The translations under genes and the position numbers were made by a program. Shown here one piece after another: positions 60,887-64,000 of a stretch of DNA of 64,000 nucleotides (positions are counted from its first letter, which is position 1; every line of letters starts with the position of its first letter). Origin of the DNA: Loxodes magnus. Lineage: Eukaryota > Ciliophora > Karyorelictea > Loxodida > Loxodidae. The notes under the pieces are model-generated. The model did no database searches. It saw nothing but the letters and a program-made list of their open reading frames with translations, and was not told where the DNA came from. The stretch spans positions 124,001-188,000 of the forward strand of contig CAMPDV010000144.1 of the NCBI GenBank assembly GCA_946699065.1, in the 5' to 3' direction.

Positions 60887-61865
60887 TAAAATATTTAATA
60901 ATTAACATTTAAACAGTGGCTAAGCTAAAATTGATGAAGTTACTTTAATTTATTATATTATATTATGTTATGCTAGAATAAAAAGATAATATTTTAATCA
61001 AAATTACCTTAAAAATACTAAAAATATAATAGCATAAATTAAAAGCAATAATTTTTATTAAAAATTTATATTAAAATAAAATTTTGCTTATAAGCAACTA
61101 TAGAAATAAAAATAATACAATTATCTTATAATTCTTAACTATAAGAATGAAGGAGTAGTAAATTTTATTAAAGATAGAATAATTAAAATTACAAGTATTA
61201 ATCATAAAATAATAAAAATAAGCTATCTTTTAAACCTTGAATAAATTAAAAAAATAACAAATGCTATTATATAACTTTTTACATTTCAAATTAAAATTAA
61301 AAAAAGTTTAAAATAAATAATTTACATATAAAATAAACATAAAAAAGTTAGTTTAATTACAAAATAATATTTATAAATTTTTATAATTTTAAATATTTAA
61401 AATTTGATTAAGTTAATGAAGCATATAATAAATCGTTTCATTTGAACCAATCTTATATAAAAAATAAAATTTTATACGAATAAGTAACATAGAATGCTTG
61501 AGGACAGCCTATCTCTCGTCATACTGTTTTCTCTGAATTCTGTCTTTATGAATATAATTTTTATATTATACGGATCAGTTTCTACAACCAGGATTATCTT
61601 TAAAAATGTAAATATGCTCTATGGAAATATACTTCAAATCTACTTTTGACACATAAATATCCAGAATTGTTCTCTTCAAGATCTTAGTTAAAATAGAAAT
61701 TTCTCTTAGATTATATATATAATCTGAAAGTTAAAAATCTCGCTTCTACCAGTATTTAATAATTAAACTAATATAATTTATTATATAATAAATATTTTAG
61801 ATGAATATTTAGTTAAACTTTGTATATTACATACTATATAGCAAAAATAAAAAGTTATTATATGT
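60887..61865. other. AT-rich region
   Basis: Mostly A/T. A slightly GC-richer patch at 61495-61760 has no recognised coding or repeat identity. Confidence 0.4.
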
Positions 61866-61867
61866 TA

Positions 61868-62760
61868 TAAAATGGCACCTATGAAACAATGAAACTTTCC
61901 AAAAATCCTAATAATTAACCAGACCTTTTAGCCAAATTTATTTGCTACGATTGGAAAATTAGAACCTAACAAAAGAAGTTTAAAAGCTTAAATAAATAGC
62001 CTAATCTCTAATGCTAACAATTAACAATTTGTTAAATGAATAAAATCCTTAGAAAAAATAAAAATAGCAGATATCTTCTTAAGAGATGGAAAGATAAATT
62101 ACTCAAATTGAATGGAATTTAAGACAAGAGTTTGACCAGAGGATCAATTAACTTGAACAAATCCAAATTAATTAACAATCAGATTCAGAAACAAGAAAAG
62201 TGCAAAATCCGTCCTTCTTCTATTAGAAAATGAAAAAAGATGTTGATACTATAAAAAACATGGACATAAGGTAAATCAATGCTATAGATTTAAGGATAAA
62301 TAATATTATGAAACAAAAAGAGGAATTCAAAATCTATTTAAGATCTATTCCACACCAAACAAAAGACTCTATAAAAAAAGGATTTTAACCTTACTTTAAA
62401 GTTCCAAAGATTACACATGCACTGTGACAATTTGATAGATACCAAGTAGCATTTAATTTTTAACCACTAGCAAGAGAAAAAAATAGGCAATTTATAAGAA
62501 TTTGCGAGCCGAAAAAATCATATGAATATGACTTCAAAGATTTCTAATTATAAAAAATTTTTACAAACTTTAATTCTGTGATTCACCAAAAAAAGGTGAT
62601 CACTTTAATAAATTATGTTATGATATGTCGTGAATAAAAAATATTTTAAAATTAATTAATAATGTAAAAAAAATTAAGGCTCATAAATTATTTGAAGCCC
62701 TATTTTAAGTATTAGTTGTAGGTTTAGTAAAAGCATTTAAATCATAATAAATATTTTGCA
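61868..62760 (+). mobile_element. Retroelement ORF1 with variant zinc knuckle
   Basis: It starts AAAATGGCACC (ATG 61872): MAPMKQWNFPKILIINQTFQ. One frame is continuous through a helical region (KLEPNKRSLKAQINSLISNA; FVKWIKSLEKIKIADIFLRD) to the knuckle at 62241-62282, CWYYKKHGHKVNQC (CX2YX4HX4C). It continues to GIQNLFKIYSTPNKRLYKKR, the basic post-knuckle motif shared with 55812 and 58840. The region NYSNWMEFKTRVWPEDQLTW before the knuckle may be a folded RNA-binding part. Coding character fades after about 62700. No hairpin tail seen. Trp codons are TGA throughout. Confidence 0.65.
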
Positions 62761-63690
62761 TCTCTTTTTAAAAAAAATTTAGCATAAACATTATTTTTCT
62801 TTCAATTGAGATATTTATGTAATCTTATCATTAGACCTTTTTCTTTTATCTAAATTATTTTTTAACTTTAATATCTCAATTTGCATTCTATACGTTCCTT
62901 TATTTTGCAATGTAACTTAAGATTGTAACTATTATCATCTTTAGAATAATTATTCAATTATTTATTTTCTTAAATTAAAAAAACAGTTTATTATTTGGCT
63001 TTATTTCATTTTTCAAATGATATTTAAATCTCTTTTTTTATACATAAATTTTTTAGTCAACTTATATTTTTTGCTTAACTAATACTTAAATTTTGAGGTT
63101 CATTAGCAAAAATTTAATTTGTTAATATAAGTTTAATATTATTTTAATAAATGGTATTGTATAATCTGACCTAAATATTAAATTTGATAGTACTCTCTAT
63201 AGCATGGACTCTTAACTTAATTACTCGTAAATTTCTTCAGAGTTATGGATTTCAATTTTTTAGACCTTTTATAAGATTTTTTTTTCTAATAATACTTTCC
63301 GTTTCTAAGATTGAAAAATAGTTTTCTAATTTCTTCTGACTTAATAGTTTTTATATCTATAAAGTATAAAAATTGATAGATTTTTAATTTTAACATATAA
63401 TTAAATTAAAAAAATAAGTATTATATAAAAATAACATTTAAATTATCTTATTATTATAAATAACTAAATTTATTAAGCTAATTTTATATAGGAAGTTAAA
63501 ATAATATTTAATATTGGTAAAGTATAAATATTTAGAAAAAAGATGAAATAAGATGTTTGATTTAAAAAATAAACATTTTTAAAAATTAAAGAAAAATAGC
63601 AAAGCGGATTTAGCTCTTTAAAATTAGAGAAAACATTTCCGAAAAAAGTGAAGGGAAAAAACTTATGATGTATAAAGAACAAGTTAGTAT
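62761..63690. other. AT-rich region
   Basis: A/T-rich. No feature recognised. Confidence 0.45.
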
Positions 63691-63693
63691 TTG

Positions 63694-64000
63694 TCAATGA
63701 GATATTGTCTATGAAATATATTTAATTATTTTTCATTTGTAGTTCTTTTTGCAACATACACACGTTGGATGACTTTTTGCAATAGTTTTACCTCCATTCT
63801 CATTAGACACGATATCAATGTATGATGATAAAACTTAATTCCTGAGACCGTATCAGTTGCATGTCTTGCTCTAAAGAGTTTTTTCTATCTTCTACTCTAA
63901 TACAAGTGCTTTCAATAAATCCTCACAAAAAGGATGCTGAAGAAGCGTTTATTTTGGTAGAATTTTTAGCTTTGCTTCTTCCTTTTCTGCCTTTTCGACA
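63694..64000 (-). CDS. C-terminal part of a hypothetical protein, cut by window edge
   Basis: 102 codons in one frame ending at TGA 63694-63696. Sequence: VEKAEKEEAKLKILPKQTLL, a middle part with CEDLLKALVLEQKIEKTLQS, then SNENGGKTIAKSHPTCVCCK and the end KNYKWKIIKYISQTISH. A CVCC cluster near the C-terminus might bind metal. Family not recognised; the start is outside the window. Confidence 0.5.

Overview
The window reads as nuclear DNA of a ciliate with all three stop codons reassigned. It is strongly AT-rich (about a quarter G+C by eye). TAA and TAG occur throughout conserved domains at glutamine positions. TGA occurs at invariant tryptophans (WD40 repeats, MORN repeats, kinase ectodomain) and also ends most recognisable genes. 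That combination is the karyorelict nuclear code (table 27; Loxodes/Parduczia type). The Condylostoma code (table 28) is the main alternative. Species is inference. Because almost every frame is open under this code, I relied on start context, codon periodicity, domains and a final TGA rather than ORF length.

Left part (1-20100) is fairly gene-dense. It holds a cysteine-rich protein running off the left edge, two coiled-coil genes, a membrane protein, a complete Qa-SNARE (syntaxin), an unknown gene with two tiny introns, a RING-like/pentapeptide/WD40 protein, three hypothetical genes and an F-box-like/LRR protein with a hydrophobic C-terminus. Several frames join only if introns of 16-25 nt are removed.

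Middle (20400-46600) is retroelement-rich and AT-rich. It carries a receptor-like pseudokinase (25537-27258) and a 2624-residue beta-helix, cysteine-rich, multi-membrane protein (30945-38819). Between and after these lie AT deserts and many short retroelement copies.

Right part (46800-64000) holds a MORN/F-box-like/LRR fusion gene (46864-50409), a two-membrane-segment gene, a decayed second copy of the pseudokinase gene, a coiled-coil gene, more retroelements and a partial gene at the right edge.

The most interesting system is a modular retroelement community. Elements begin almost exactly at an AAAATGG start codon. Several encode small proteins with a 14-residue zinc knuckle (C-X2-C/Y-X4-H/Y-X4-C). 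At least three unrelated 5' bodies, plus two bare tails, share one 3' end: a 33-nt hairpin, ATAATC and an (ATTT)n tail. This is what LINE/SINE families using a common reverse transcriptase would leave. No reverse transcriptase was recognised in the window, so the driver is presumably elsewhere.
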